From DATBQN01 sp963755825 (GTDB lineage: Bacteria > Acidobacteriota > Thermoanaerobaculia > Multivoradales > UBA5704), in the NCBI GenBank assembly GCA_963755825.1, contig CAVWLA010000003.1, positions 1-64,000 on the forward strand: DNA of 64,000 nucleotides, in the 5' to 3' direction. Positions 40,971 through 49,823 of the stretch are shown piece by piece (position 1 is the stretch's first letter; each line of letters begins with the position of its first letter). A program made the translations under genes and the position numbers. The notes below the pieces were generated by a model. The model was not told the DNA's origin, made no database searches, and saw nothing but the letters and a program-made list of their open reading frames with translations.

Positions 40971-41330
40971 AACGAGGAAGCGGCGGCGCGAGTGAGGAAG
41001 GATTGGCTGCAATGAGGAAGAATCGGCTGCGATGAGGAAGAATCGGCTGCAATGAGGAAGGATCGGCTGCAATGAGGAAGAATCGGATTCTTCCTCGAAT
41101 CAGCCGCCACAGAGAGGAAGAATCCACTTCTTCCTCATATCGGCCGTCGGAATGAGGAAGAATCCAATTCTTCCTCGAATCGGCCGCAGCAGAGAGGAAG
41201 AATCCAGCTCTTCCTCTCTGCTGCCGCTGCGATGGCGCAGAATCCGATCCTTCGCTATCGCGGCTGCCGGAGAGAGGAAGAGCCCGATCCTCCAGCTCTT
41301 CGGCCGTCGGAGTGGAGAAGACGCCGCTTG
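40971..41330. repeat. Phased 20/40-bp repeat array with hairpins
   Basis: Eighteen consecutive 20-bp units in exact register. Four units at 40991-41070 are direct repeats close to AATGAGGAAGAATCGGCTGC. From 41071 the period doubles to 40 bp: GAGGAAGAATC followed by its reverse, TTCTTCCTC, then an ATCGGCCGC-like tail. Hairpin stems are 10 bp at 41071-41110 and 41151-41190, 9 bp at 41111-41150, 8 bp at 41191-41230, with weaker ones at 41231-41310. Units at 40971-40990 and 41311-41330 are diverged edges. The period is not a multiple of three, and there are no unique spacers. It lies between convergent genes (ParA and M28 peptidase). Confidence 0.9.
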
Positions 41331-41336
41331 ATGCGC

Positions 41337-42884
41337 CTACCGCCGCGGCCGGGTGGGCTGCGGCGCGCGGCCGAGGTCGCCCGGCAGGTTGGCCAGGGCG
41401 TAGGCGAGCGACGCCCAGGCGGCGACGTTCTGGTCGAGGTCTTTGGGGTCGATCTTGTCGAGGGTGTCGTCGGCGGTGTGGTGGTCGTCGAAGTAACGGG
41501 TGCCGTCCTGGTCGAGCTGGAGGACCGGCACCCCCGCCGGCGCGAAGGGGGTGATGTCGGCACCGCCCTCGGCCTCGTTGCCGCCGCGCTCGACGCCCAG
41601 CTTCGCCAGCAGGCGGGCGAGGGCGCCGACGAGCGGCAGGCGGTCCTCCGCGACGCGCGACTGCAGCCGCCAGACACGGCCTGAGCCGAAGTCCGATTCG
41701 GAGGCGAACACATGGCGCGGCAGCTCGGCCGCGTGCGCCGCGGCGTAGGCGCGGGCGCCGGAGAGCCCGAACTCCTCGTTGGCGAAGAGGACCACCCGGA
41801 TCGTCCGCCGCGGCCGCTCCTTCGCCGCCAGGATCTGGCGCGCCGCCTCGCCGACGATGGCGACGCCGGCGCCGTCGTCGATCGCCCCGGTCCCCAGGTC
41901 CCAGGAGTCGAGGTGGGCGCCGATCAGCACGATCTCGTCCGGCTTCTCGCTGCCCACGATGTCGCCGACGACGTTGGCGGACGGCTCGTCGGGGAGCTCG
42001 CGGCTCCCCAGCCGCAGGCGGAAGGTCACCGGCTTGCCGCTCGCGAGCTCGGCCGCCAGGAGATCGGCGTCGGGCACCGCCAGCGCCGCCGCCGGGATGC
42101 GCGGCGCGTCCGCCGCGTAGCGGGTGGCGCCGGTGTGGGCGAAGCGGGCGGTGCCGGTCGCCAGCGAGCGGATGAGGAAGGCGGCGGCGCCGCGCTTGGC
42201 GGCGCGCGACGGGCCGGCGCCGCGGGCAGGGACGACGCTCTCGTAGCCGGAGACGTCCCTGGTGCGCTCCATCGGGACGTCGAAGAAGACGATACGGCCC
42301 TTCACCTTGGCAGGCTCGAGAGCGTCCAAGGCGTCGAGCGAGGTCACCCGCACCACCTCGGCGGCGATGCCCTCGGCGGGCGTCGCGACGCTGCCGCCGA
42401 GGGCGGTGAGGACGACCGGCTGCGGGTAGGGGGAGACGATCTCGCCGGCGATCTCGCCGCGATCCCAGTGCGGCACCGTCACCGGCTCGGCGTGGACGTT
42501 GGCGAGCCCGAGGTCCTTCAGCGTCCTGAGCCCCCAGGCGACCGCCGCCCTGTCGCCGGCCGAGCCGGCGGACCGCGGCCCGACCTCGACGGTCAGCGAG
42601 CGGACGATCTCGAAGGCGCGGGTGCCGGCGAGCGCGGCGTCGCGGATGGCGGCGGCGGGAAAGGAGACCTCGGGGGGCAGGAGCGGCGCCGTCGTCGCAC
42701 CGGGCGCGTGCAGGTTGATCGCCGACCCCTGCGGCGGCTGGCTCCACGCCGCTCCGGGAGAGAGGAAGAGCAGGGCGCCCGCGGCGAACAGGGCGGTGCC
42801 GCGGACGGCAGCCGCCGCGATCGGCTGGCTCTGGATGCGGCTGCGGCGGCGAGGACGACGGCGGCCTCCTCGTAGCGCGATCAT
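41337..42884 (-). CDS. M28-family zinc aminopeptidase/carboxypeptidase, exported, 515 aa
   Basis: Start at ATG 42884, eleven bases after the desaturase stop; a basic N-terminus and hydrophobic run (GTALFAAGALLFLSPGAAWS) form the signal. A PA-like insert is followed by the M28 core: IGAHLDSWDLGTGAIDDGAG (His, Asp ligands), FANEEFGLSG (catalytic Glu pair), ESDFG (Asp) and YFDDHHTADDTLDKI (His). Resembles plasma glutamate carboxypeptidase-like enzymes. Probably periplasmic. Confidence 0.92.
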   Translation of the reverse strand: MIALRGGRRRPRRRSRIQSQPIAAAAVRGTALFAAGALLFLSPGAAWSQPPQGSAINLHAPGATTAPLLPPEVSFPAAAIRDAALAGTRAFEIVRSLTVEVGPRSAGSAGDRAAVAWGLRTLKDLGLANVHAEPVTVPHWDRGEIAGEIVSPYPQPVVLTALGGSVATPAEGIAAEVVRVTSLDALDALEPAKVKGRIVFFDVPMERTRDVSGYESVVPARGAGPSRAAKRGAAAFLIRSLATGTARFAHTGATRYAADAPRIPAAALAVPDADLLAAELASGKPVTFRLRLGSRELPDEPSANVVGDIVGSEKPDEIVLIGAHLDSWDLGTGAIDDGAGVAIVGEAARQILAAKERPRRTIRVVLFANEEFGLSGARAYAAAHAAELPRHVFASESDFGSGRVWRLQSRVAEDRLPLVGALARLLAKLGVERGGNEAEGGADITPFAPAGVPVLQLDQDGTRYFDDHHTADDTLDKIDPKDLDQNVAAWASLAYALANLPGDLGRAPQPTRPRR

Positions 42885-42895
42885 CGGAGCGGACC

Positions 42896-44029
42896 CTAGG
42901 CCGTGGCGACGCCGCCGGGCAGCCGCTTCATCTGGCGCAGCGTCTGACGCCACTCCGCCAGCGACTGCTCGAGGGCGTGGTGGATCATCCCCAGCCGCGT
43001 CTCGTGCGGCAGGTGCTCCTGCTCGGGCGCAGGCGCCGGGGTCTTGCGGCGCTCGAAGGCGAGAAGGTCGTGCATGGCCTTCTGCAGCGAGGCGTAGGCG
43101 TCGTGGAGGCGGCGCTCGTAGGTCTCGCGCAGGTCAGCCACCGTGCCATCCATGCGCTCCCGCGCCTTGGCGAACTGCACCTCGACCTTCGCCTTGAGGA
43201 TGGCGACGTCCGAGGCGCGCCGCAGGTTGCTGGCGAGACCGAGGCGCGAGAGGCCGTAGATGAGCCACTTGGCGGGATCGAAGTGCCAGCCCCTGATGCC
43301 GTTGCGATAGTCGAACGGGAAGCTGTGGTGGTAGTTGTGGTAGCCCTCGCCGAAGGCGAGCACCGCCATCACCGTGCTGTCGCGCGCGCTGTGCTCGCGG
43401 CTGTAGGGCTGGCGGCCGATCATGTGGCAGAGGCTGTTGATGAAGAAGGTGCCGTGGTGGCTGACGACGATGCGGAGGAGGCAGCCGATGATCAGGCAGC
43501 CGAGCACGTGGCCGGTCAGGAAGCCGACCGCCAGCGGGATGCCGAGGGCGACGGCGATGCCGATCGGCACGTAGTAGCGGTCCTGCCAGACCACCAGCGG
43601 ATCCTCGGCGAGGTCGCGCACCACGGTGCGGCTCGGCGCCTCGTTCTCGAAGAAGATCCAGCCCATATGGGCCCACCAGAACCCCTTCTGGATGTTGTAG
43701 GGGTCGCGCTCGTCGTCGGTGTGCGAGTGGTGGACGCGGTGGTCGCCGGCCCACTTGAGCACCGAGTTCTCGAGCGCGCCGGCGCCGAAGACGAGGAAGA
43801 AAAGGCGCACCGGCCAGGAGGCCTGATAGGTCTTGTGGGCGAAGAGGCGGTGATAGCCGGCGGTGATCGAGACGCCGACGGCGAGCCAGATGGCGAGGAA
43901 GGTCAGCGCCTCGGGCCAGCCGAGGCCGTGGCGCCAGATGTACCAGGGCGTGCTGACCGCGGCGGCCGCGAGCGTGCCCAGAATGAACGTGGTGTTGAGG
44001 ATCGAAATGCGGGGTGTGCCTTCGCTCAA
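42896..44029 (-). CDS. Fatty acid desaturase (delta-9, acyl-CoA/lipid type), 377 aa
   Basis: Membrane di-iron desaturase. Histidine boxes: HRLFAH, HRVHHSH and HNYHHSF; helices around TTFILGTLAAAAVSTPWYIW, LTFLAIWLAVGVSITAGYH and VALGIPLAVGFLTGHVLGC. I start at TTG 44029 (CGGAG upstream, MSEGTPRISIL), because the 79 residues before it are low-complexity. After the last His box there is an unusual helical extension of about 110 residues (EVQFAKARERMDGTVADLRE ...), probably coiled coil. The M28 gene follows after eleven bases. Confidence 0.92.
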   Translation of the reverse strand: MSEGTPRISILNTTFILGTLAAAAVSTPWYIWRHGLGWPEALTFLAIWLAVGVSITAGYHRLFAHKTYQASWPVRLFFLVFGAGALENSVLKWAGDHRVHHSHTDDERDPYNIQKGFWWAHMGWIFFENEAPSRTVVRDLAEDPLVVWQDRYYVPIGIAVALGIPLAVGFLTGHVLGCLIIGCLLRIVVSHHGTFFINSLCHMIGRQPYSREHSARDSTVMAVLAFGEGYHNYHHSFPFDYRNGIRGWHFDPAKWLIYGLSRLGLASNLRRASDVAILKAKVEVQFAKARERMDGTVADLRETYERRLHDAYASLQKAMHDLLAFERRKTPAPAPEQEHLPHETRLGMIHHALEQSLAEWRQTLRQMKRLPGGVATA

Positions 44030-44290
44030 GGTTGGACTCCGATACTCTTGCTTGACGGGCGCGGCGCCGCCGCGCAACGGTCGGAGGGGACCCTTGGGCG
44101 CGCTCCCAGGCTGGCCCCCTCGGCGCGCTAGAGGATACCACCGCCCGGTCCCCCCGGCGGACCGCCGAGGCCACGAAGAGCGATCGGCGCGCACCCTCGC
44201 TGCCAGAGAGGCGCGCGCGGGGAGCTCCAGGCGCCCCTCGGCAGGCCGCGAAGACCGGGCTGGCACGGCTCTCGAATCGATCGCTCCGTC

Positions 44291-45124
44291 ATGACGCCGT
44301 CCTCACGCAGCATCCTGCCGGAGCCCGCCGCCGCGGCCCGCGAATCGCCGCTCGGGCGCGCCCGCCGCAAGGCGCGGAGCAAATCGCTCCGCCTGGTCGA
44401 CCGCGCCATCCTCCTCCTCTACCGCGCCGTCGCCTGGCTCGACCGCCGGGCGCCGATCGAGCGGCGCTACTTCCGGGTGGCGATCTTCGGCTCCAGCCGC
44501 ATCCAGCCGGAGGACGACAACTATGCCCGCGTCCGCGAGCTGGCGCGCCGCCTCTCCGAGCTCGGCTGCGACATCGTCACCGGCGGCGGCCCGGGGCTGA
44601 TGAGCGCCGCCAACGAGGGCGCCCGCCGCGGCGCCTACCGGCACAAGACGCGGAGCTTCGGGCTCACCATCCTGCTGCCGATGGAAGAGCAGCCCAACCC
44701 GTTCCTCGACGAGGTGGCGCGGCACCCGACCTTCTTCTCGCGGCTCCACCAGTTCATCCGCCTGTCGCACGCCTACGTCGTCGTCGACGGCGGCATCGGC
44801 ACCACGCTCGAGGCGCTGATGGTCTGGCAGCTCCTCCAGGTCCATCTCGTCCGCGACCGGCCGCTGGTCTTCGTCGGGCCGCTGTGGCGCGACCTGCGGC
44901 GCTGGGTCGAGGAGCAGGTCGTCGCCCAGGGTCTCGCCTCGCCGGAGGACCTCACCGTCGCCCACTGGGTGGACGACATCGACGCCGCTCTCGCCATCGT
45001 CGAGGCGGCGCGCAACGACTTCCTGCGCCGCCACGAGGTGGTGCTGCCGCCGGTCTCCCCGGCGCCCGGCGGCGCTGGAGCCGGAGCCGCGGCGGACGAG
45101 GCGGCCTCGTCGTCGGCTCGTTAG
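44291..45124 (+). CDS. LOG-family protein (TIGR00730-like), 277 aa
   Basis: Rossmann-fold nucleotide 5'-monophosphate phosphoribohydrolase family. GGGPGLMSAANEGARRGAYR and the FFSRLHQFIRLSHAYVVVDG region match; the signature PGGxGTxxE is present as DGGIGTTLE, with Pro replaced by Asp. An N-terminal extension of about 60 basic residues precedes FRVAIFGSSRIQ. Activity is not certain because of the altered loop. Confidence 0.82.
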   Translation: MTPSSRSILPEPAAAARESPLGRARRKARSKSLRLVDRAILLLYRAVAWLDRRAPIERRYFRVAIFGSSRIQPEDDNYARVRELARRLSELGCDIVTGGGPGLMSAANEGARRGAYRHKTRSFGLTILLPMEEQPNPFLDEVARHPTFFSRLHQFIRLSHAYVVVDGGIGTTLEALMVWQLLQVHLVRDRPLVFVGPLWRDLRRWVEEQVVAQGLASPEDLTVAHWVDDIDAALAIVEAARNDFLRRHEVVLPPVSPAPGGAGAGAAADEAASSSAR

Positions 45125-45339
45125 TCGGTCCCACTCTCCAGCGGTCATCGCCGCACCCTGCGATTTTGCGGATAAGCTCCGGCACGCTCTTTGCTCCTCG
45201 GGGGCGCGAGATGCTGCGGGGACCGGATGGGTGACAAAGCGGCGCGACGCGGCGCCGTTCCGGCCTCCCTGTCGCGAGCGGAATCACCACAGCCGTCCAG
45301 GAGAGAGCCGCCGGCCGGCGGCCGCGGAGGGGACCGAGC

Positions 45340-46086
45340 ATGCCGTTTCTGACCATCGCGCTCATCGAGACGGGGCCGTCGGGAGCCCACGGGCTGCTCG
45401 ACGCCTTCGCCGAGTCGGGGCCGGTCGCGAAGCTGATCCTGTCGCTTCTCGCCCTCCTCTCGCTGATCTCCTGGGCGATCGTCCTCGGCAAGCTGGTGCA
45501 GTTCCGCCGCGCCGACGCGCACAGCGAGCAGTTCCTCGAGGCCTTCCGCCGCAGCTCGCGCTTCAGCGAGGTCAACGCGCAGGCGGGCAAGCTCCACGCC
45601 TCGCCTCTCGTCGGCATCTTCCAGGCGGGCTACGCCGAGATCGACGGCCAGATCAAGCACGCCCGCGACCTGGCGCCCCAGGCTCCCCTGGCTTCTGGCA
45701 CCGAGGGGCACGACTACCGCATCACCTCGCTCCCCGCGCTCGAGCGCAGCCTGGCGCGGGCGGTGAGCGTCGAGGTGCTGGGGATCTCGCGCTGGACCTC
45801 GTTCCTCGCCACCACCGCCGCCGCGGCGCCCTTCATCGGCCTCTTCGGCACGGTGTGGGGGATCATGGGCGCCTTCAGCGACATCGGCGCCGCCGGCTCG
45901 ACCTCGCTCTCGACCGTCGCCCCGGGCATCGCCGAGGCGCTCGTCAACACCGCCGCCGGCCTCGCCGCGGCGATCCCCGCCCTCGTCGCCTACAACTACT
46001 TCGCCAACCGCACCCGCCGCCTGAAGGCGCGCATGGACGACTTTGTCCTCGAGCTCACCAACCTGGCGGAGCGCAACTTCACCTGA
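45340..46086 (+). CDS. tolQ: TolQ/ExbB-type proton channel subunit, 248 aa
   Basis: Inner-membrane motor protein of the Tol-Pal system. First helix at about 28-50 (KLILSLLALLSLISWAIVLG), cytoplasmic loop, then RWTSFLATTAAAAPFIGLFG and GIAEALVNTAAGLAAAIPAL, the MotA/TolQ/ExbB core. Context (followed by tolR, tolA, tolB, pal, cpoB) fixes it as TolQ rather than ExbB. Confidence 0.94.
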   Translation: MPFLTIALIETGPSGAHGLLDAFAESGPVAKLILSLLALLSLISWAIVLGKLVQFRRADAHSEQFLEAFRRSSRFSEVNAQAGKLHASPLVGIFQAGYAEIDGQIKHARDLAPQAPLASGTEGHDYRITSLPALERSLARAVSVEVLGISRWTSFLATTAAAAPFIGLFGTVWGIMGAFSDIGAAGSTSLSTVAPGIAEALVNTAAGLAAAIPALVAYNYFANRTRRLKARMDDFVLELTNLAERNFT

Positions 46087-46123
46087 GGCCCGGACCTTCA
46101 CCGGCACTGAGCGGAGACCCGAG

Positions 46124-46567
46124 ATGGCTTTCAACCCGCGCGGCAACGGCGACGACGACCAGGTGCTGGGCGACATCAACGTCACGCCGCTCGTCGACGT
46201 GATGCTGGTGCTCCTCATCATCTTCATGGTCGCGGCGCCGATGCTCCACCAGGGGATCGAGGTCGCCCTCCCCCGCTCGCAGGCCAAGGCGCTGCCGATG
46301 AAGGTGGAGGATCCGCTCGTCGTCTCGATCAACCGCGACGGCCTGACCTACATCCAGGAGACCCCGGTCGCCGCGGCCGACCTCGTCGAGCGGTTGAAGC
46401 GGACGATCGCCGAGCGGCACGACGACACGGTGTTCCTCAAGGGCGATCGCGACGCGGCCTACGGCAAGATCGTCGACGTGCTCGACATGCTGCAGCGCGG
46501 CGGCATCCAGCACGTCGGCATGGTGACCGAGCGGCCGCCGCGGGCGGGGAAGGGGCGGTCGCATTAG
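46124..46567 (+). CDS. tolR: TolR/ExbD-type protein, 147 aa
   Basis: Start at ATG 46124 with GGAGA upstream. One transmembrane helix with the proton-path Asp (INVTPLVDVMLVLLIIFMVA), then a periplasmic domain ending in a basic tail. Partner of TolQ in using proton motive force. Confidence 0.94.
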   Translation: MAFNPRGNGDDDQVLGDINVTPLVDVMLVLLIIFMVAAPMLHQGIEVALPRSQAKALPMKVEDPLVVSINRDGLTYIQETPVAAADLVERLKRTIAERHDDTVFLKGDRDAAYGKIVDVLDMLQRGGIQHVGMVTERPPRAGKGRSH

Positions 46568-46625
46568 GGGCTCGCCGAGCGCCCCGGCGCTCGCGCCGAG
46601 CGATCCTCTCCAGCATCTCGCCACC

Positions 46626-47552
46626 ATGGACGCCGTCGGACAGGTTCTCCTCCAGCGCACCCGGCAGCAGCGGGGACGGCCGTGGGGGGGCCTCGCGGCG
46701 GCCGTGCTGCTCCATGGCGGCGTCCTCGCCGCGGCGATCTACCTCGCCAGCTGGAGGCCGCCGACGCCGTCGCTCGACTACGTGCCGGTCACCCTCATGC
46801 CGGCGCAGGCGCTGGGGGTCGAGCGGCCGCGAGCGCGGCCGCATGCGCTCGCGCCGGCGCCGGCACCGCCGAAGCCTGCCGCCGCGCCGCCCGCGCCGCC
46901 GGCCCCGCCGAAGCCCGCGGCGACGCCGAAGCCGCCGCCGAGCGAGCCCGAGCACCCCATCTCGCCCGAGGTCGACCGCCGGCCGGTGCTCCACAACGTC
47001 CAGGAGCAGTCGCTGCCGCTGCCGGCCGTCAAGCCCCCGAAGCCGGCGAAGCCCGCCAAGCCGGCGCCGCCGACCCCGCGGGAGAGCGGCGAGACCGACG
47101 AGGCTCCGAAGAGCCCGGCCAAGCGCGCGGCCGAGCCGCGCGGCGCCTCGACCGGCCCCAGCGGACCCGGCGGGGTCGCCGACGTCGGCAAGGGGGACGA
47201 GATCGGCAAGCGCGGCTCGGCCGCCGGCAACCCGCTCGGCACCTCGGCCTTCGGCTCTTCGATCGCCGGCCTCGAGGACCCCAACTTCGGCTATGGCTAC
47301 TACATCGACCGCCTGTTGCAGCTCATCGACGCCAACTGGACGCGGCCGCCGGTGGGCGGCGAGGTGAAGACCGTCGTCTACTTCCGCATCCAGAAGACCG
47401 GCGCCATCACCGATCTCAGGGTCGCGCAGTCGTCCGGCTACAATACGTTCGATCTCGCGGCGCTCCGGGCGGTGCAGAACGCCGCACCGTTCCCCGTCCT
47501 GCCGGCGAGCTACCACCATGATTCGCTGGGCGTCAACCTGATCGTCCACTAG
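46626..47552 (+). CDS. tolA: TolA/TonB-type energy transducer, 308 aa
   Basis: N-terminal helix GGLAAAVLLHGGVLAAAIYL anchors it in the inner membrane; a long Pro/Ala/Lys linker (residues about 70-200) spans the periplasm; the C-terminal TonB-like domain runs LLQLIDANWTRPPVGGEVKT to the end. By operon position it is the TolA equivalent. A palindromic element begins one base after its stop. Confidence 0.88.
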   Translation: MDAVGQVLLQRTRQQRGRPWGGLAAAVLLHGGVLAAAIYLASWRPPTPSLDYVPVTLMPAQALGVERPRARPHALAPAPAPPKPAAAPPAPPAPPKPAATPKPPPSEPEHPISPEVDRRPVLHNVQEQSLPLPAVKPPKPAKPAKPAPPTPRESGETDEAPKSPAKRAAEPRGASTGPSGPGGVADVGKGDEIGKRGSAAGNPLGTSAFGSSIAGLEDPNFGYGYYIDRLLQLIDANWTRPPVGGEVKTVVYFRIQKTGAITDLRVAQSSGYNTFDLAALRAVQNAAPFPVLPASYHHDSLGVNLIVH

Positions 47553-47653
47553 GTCGTGGGTCAGTTTGGTTCCGAGGACGGTCGCCCGGAAGGGCGTGAT
47601 GGGCGGGTGGGGCCGAGGGCTACCGCCCGCAGGAGACCAAACTGACCCACGAC
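47553..47653. repeat. Dispersed palindromic element, full copy with perfect 18-bp inverted ends
   Basis: 101 bp bounded by GTCGTGGGTCAGTTTGGT and its exact reverse complement ACCAAACTGACCCACGAC. The interior (GGTTCCGAGGACGG, AAGGGCGTGATGGGCGGGTG) is shared with 57366-57456. It separates tolA from tolB and begins right at the tolA stop. No open frame of its own. Confidence 0.85.
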
Positions 47654-47692
47654 CGTCCATTCAAGCGAGGCTCCGGCCTTTCCCGAGGTGCC

Positions 47693-49078
47693 ATGAATCA
47701 CTCCACCCTGCCGCGCACCGCCGCCCTCGTCGCCCTCCTCGTCCTGCTCGCCGCGGCGCTCGCCTTCGCCGCCGGGCGCGCCCAGGAGCCACCACCGCAG
47801 CAGCCGGCCGCCCAGCCGGCACCTGCAGCGCCCGGCCAGACCGACGTCACCCTCGAGCTGCGGCGCAACCAGCGGCCGCTCATCCGCCTCGCCATCCCGG
47901 CGCCCGCCGGCCTGCCGGCGCTCGCCGGCGACGCGGCCGCGGCCGGCCACGAGGTCGACGACACCGTCCGCCGCGACCTCGACCTCTCGCGCTACTTCGA
48001 GATCCAGGGGCCACGTGAGCTCGCGGTGCTCCACCTCACCGGCGATCCCGCCCGCGACCGCGACCAGTACCGCTCGACCGGCAACGACGTCCTCCTCGTC
48101 GGCGACCTCAAGAACGAGGGCGACAAGCTGGTCTTCGAGGGGCGGCTGTTCGACCTCAAGAGCGGCCAGACCATCCTCGCCAAGCGCTACCGCGGCCCCT
48201 ACACCGTCGCCCGGCGGCTGGCGCACACCTTCGCCGACGAGGTCATCAAGTATCTCACCGGGGGCCGCGGCATCGCGCTCACCTCGATCGCCTTCACCTC
48301 CGACCGCACCGGCCACAAAGAGATCTTCCTGATGGACTACGACGGCGCCAACCAGCATCAGGTCACCGCCCACCGCTCGACCTCGATGTCGCCGGCGTGG
48401 AGCCCGTCGGGCGATGCGCTCGCCTACACCTCGTTCGTCAACGGCCCTCCCGGCCTCTACACGGTCGAGCTGGCGACCGGCCGCAAGCGCCCGCTGATCA
48501 CCTCGGGAACGCTCAACATCAGCCCCTCCTACTCGCCGGACGGCACCCACATCGCCTTCTCGCGCTCGGTCAACGGCAACATCGAGATCTACACCGCCGA
48601 CAAGAGCGGCGGCGGCCTGCGCCGCCTCACCCATTCCGAGGCGATCGACACCAACCCGGCCTGGAGCCCCAAGGGCGGCGACATCGCCTTCACCTCGAGC
48701 CGCGGCGGCAGCCCGCAGATCTATCTGATGGACGCCGACGGCGCCAACCTCCGCCGGCTCAGCAACGAGGGCTCGTACAACGACGGCGCGGCGTGGAGCC
48801 CGGACGGCGACCTCATCACCTACACCAGCCGCCGCGACGGCCAGTTCCAGATCGCCGTCACCAACATCGTGACGCTGGAGACGCGAGTGGCGACCGCTGG
48901 TGGCGGCGAGAACCAGTCGCCGACCTTCTCGCCGGACGGCCGCAAGATCGCCTTCACCTCGAGCCGCTCGGGCAGCAAGCAGATCTACGTCATGGACGTG
49001 GACGGCGCCAACGTCCACCAGCTCACCACCGCCGGCCAGAACGATCTCGCCGACTGGTCGCGCCTGCCGCCTCCATAG
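47693..49078 (+). CDS. tolB: TolB, periplasmic beta-propeller, 461 aa
   Basis: Signal peptide LVALLVLLAAALAFAAGRAQ, an N-terminal domain, then six WD40-like (PD40) repeats recognised by AWSPSGDALAYTS, SPDGTHIAFSRS, AWSPKGGDIAFTS, AWSPDGDLITYTS, FSPDGRKIAFTSS. Links Pal to the inner-membrane Tol motor. A long Pro/Ala/Gln linker after the signal peptide is unusual. Confidence 0.95.
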   Translation: MNHSTLPRTAALVALLVLLAAALAFAAGRAQEPPPQQPAAQPAPAAPGQTDVTLELRRNQRPLIRLAIPAPAGLPALAGDAAAAGHEVDDTVRRDLDLSRYFEIQGPRELAVLHLTGDPARDRDQYRSTGNDVLLVGDLKNEGDKLVFEGRLFDLKSGQTILAKRYRGPYTVARRLAHTFADEVIKYLTGGRGIALTSIAFTSDRTGHKEIFLMDYDGANQHQVTAHRSTSMSPAWSPSGDALAYTSFVNGPPGLYTVELATGRKRPLITSGTLNISPSYSPDGTHIAFSRSVNGNIEIYTADKSGGGLRRLTHSEAIDTNPAWSPKGGDIAFTSSRGGSPQIYLMDADGANLRRLSNEGSYNDGAAWSPDGDLITYTSRRDGQFQIAVTNIVTLETRVATAGGGENQSPTFSPDGRKIAFTSSRSGSKQIYVMDVDGANVHQLTTAGQNDLADWSRLPPP

Positions 49079-49229
49079 AGACAACCAGCCGGCGGCTGCG
49101 ACAGAAAATGACGGAGCGCGGTTTTCCCACACGGGCGTTTCTGGTAGATTGACCTTGAGGTCTGCATTTCGCCCCGCCTATGCCGACACCTTTTTGGTAC
49201 CCCCTTGATACCCGATAGAGAGTGAGGAG

Positions 49230-49823
49230 ATGAGCATGCACAAGTGGATGGTCTGGCTCGCCCTGCCGGTCCTGTTGATGCTGACGCTCGGCTGCCCGCA
49301 CAAGAAGCCGGTCACCCCCGCCAAGGACCTGAACGTCGACACCACCACGGTGGCGCCGCCGTCCGCTCCGGCAACCGATGTGACGCCGCCGGCGCAGCCG
49401 ACGATGCAGGACAAGACCGAGGACCCGCTGCTGTCGCAGGACCTGCAGGTGGTCAACGACGAGCTCCGCAAGCGCGGCTTCAGCTCCGACGTCTATTTCC
49501 AGTACGACGAGAGCACGCTCTCCGACGAGACGCGCGACAAGCTCGCCCGCGACGCCGAGCTGCTGAAGAAGCAGCCGCAGTTCCAGCTCACCGTCGAAGG
49601 GCACTGCGACGAGCGCGGCACCAACGAGTACAACCTGGCGCTCGGCGAGCGCCGCGCCAACGCCGTGCGCGACTATGTCGGCTCGCTCGGCGTCAACCCC
49701 ACCCGCCTGCGCACCATCAGCTACGGCGAGGAGCGGCCGGTCTGCACCGAGCACGTGGAGAGCTGCTGGTCGCAGAACCGCCGCGCCCACCTGGTGGTGA
49801 GCGGCCGGTCGAACGTCGGCTGA
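49230..49823 (+). CDS. pal: Pal, peptidoglycan-associated lipoprotein, 197 aa
   Basis: Lipobox LTLGC near residue 20 directs outer-membrane anchoring. The OmpA-like domain (VYFQYDESTLSDETRDKLAR, TVEGHCDERGTNEYNLALGE, RRANAVRDYVGSLGV) binds peptidoglycan through the conserved Asp and Arg. Overlaps the cpoB start by one base (TGATG). Confidence 0.95.
   Translation: MSMHKWMVWLALPVLLMLTLGCPHKKPVTPAKDLNVDTTTVAPPSAPATDVTPPAQPTMQDKTEDPLLSQDLQVVNDELRKRGFSSDVYFQYDESTLSDETRDKLARDAELLKKQPQFQLTVEGHCDERGTNEYNLALGERRANAVRDYVGSLGVNPTRLRTISYGEERPVCTEHVESCWSQNRRAHLVVSGRSNVG

Noticed and set aside
40971..41330. CRISPR array
   Set aside because: Units are contiguous 20/40-bp repeats without unique spacers, and no cas gene is in the window.
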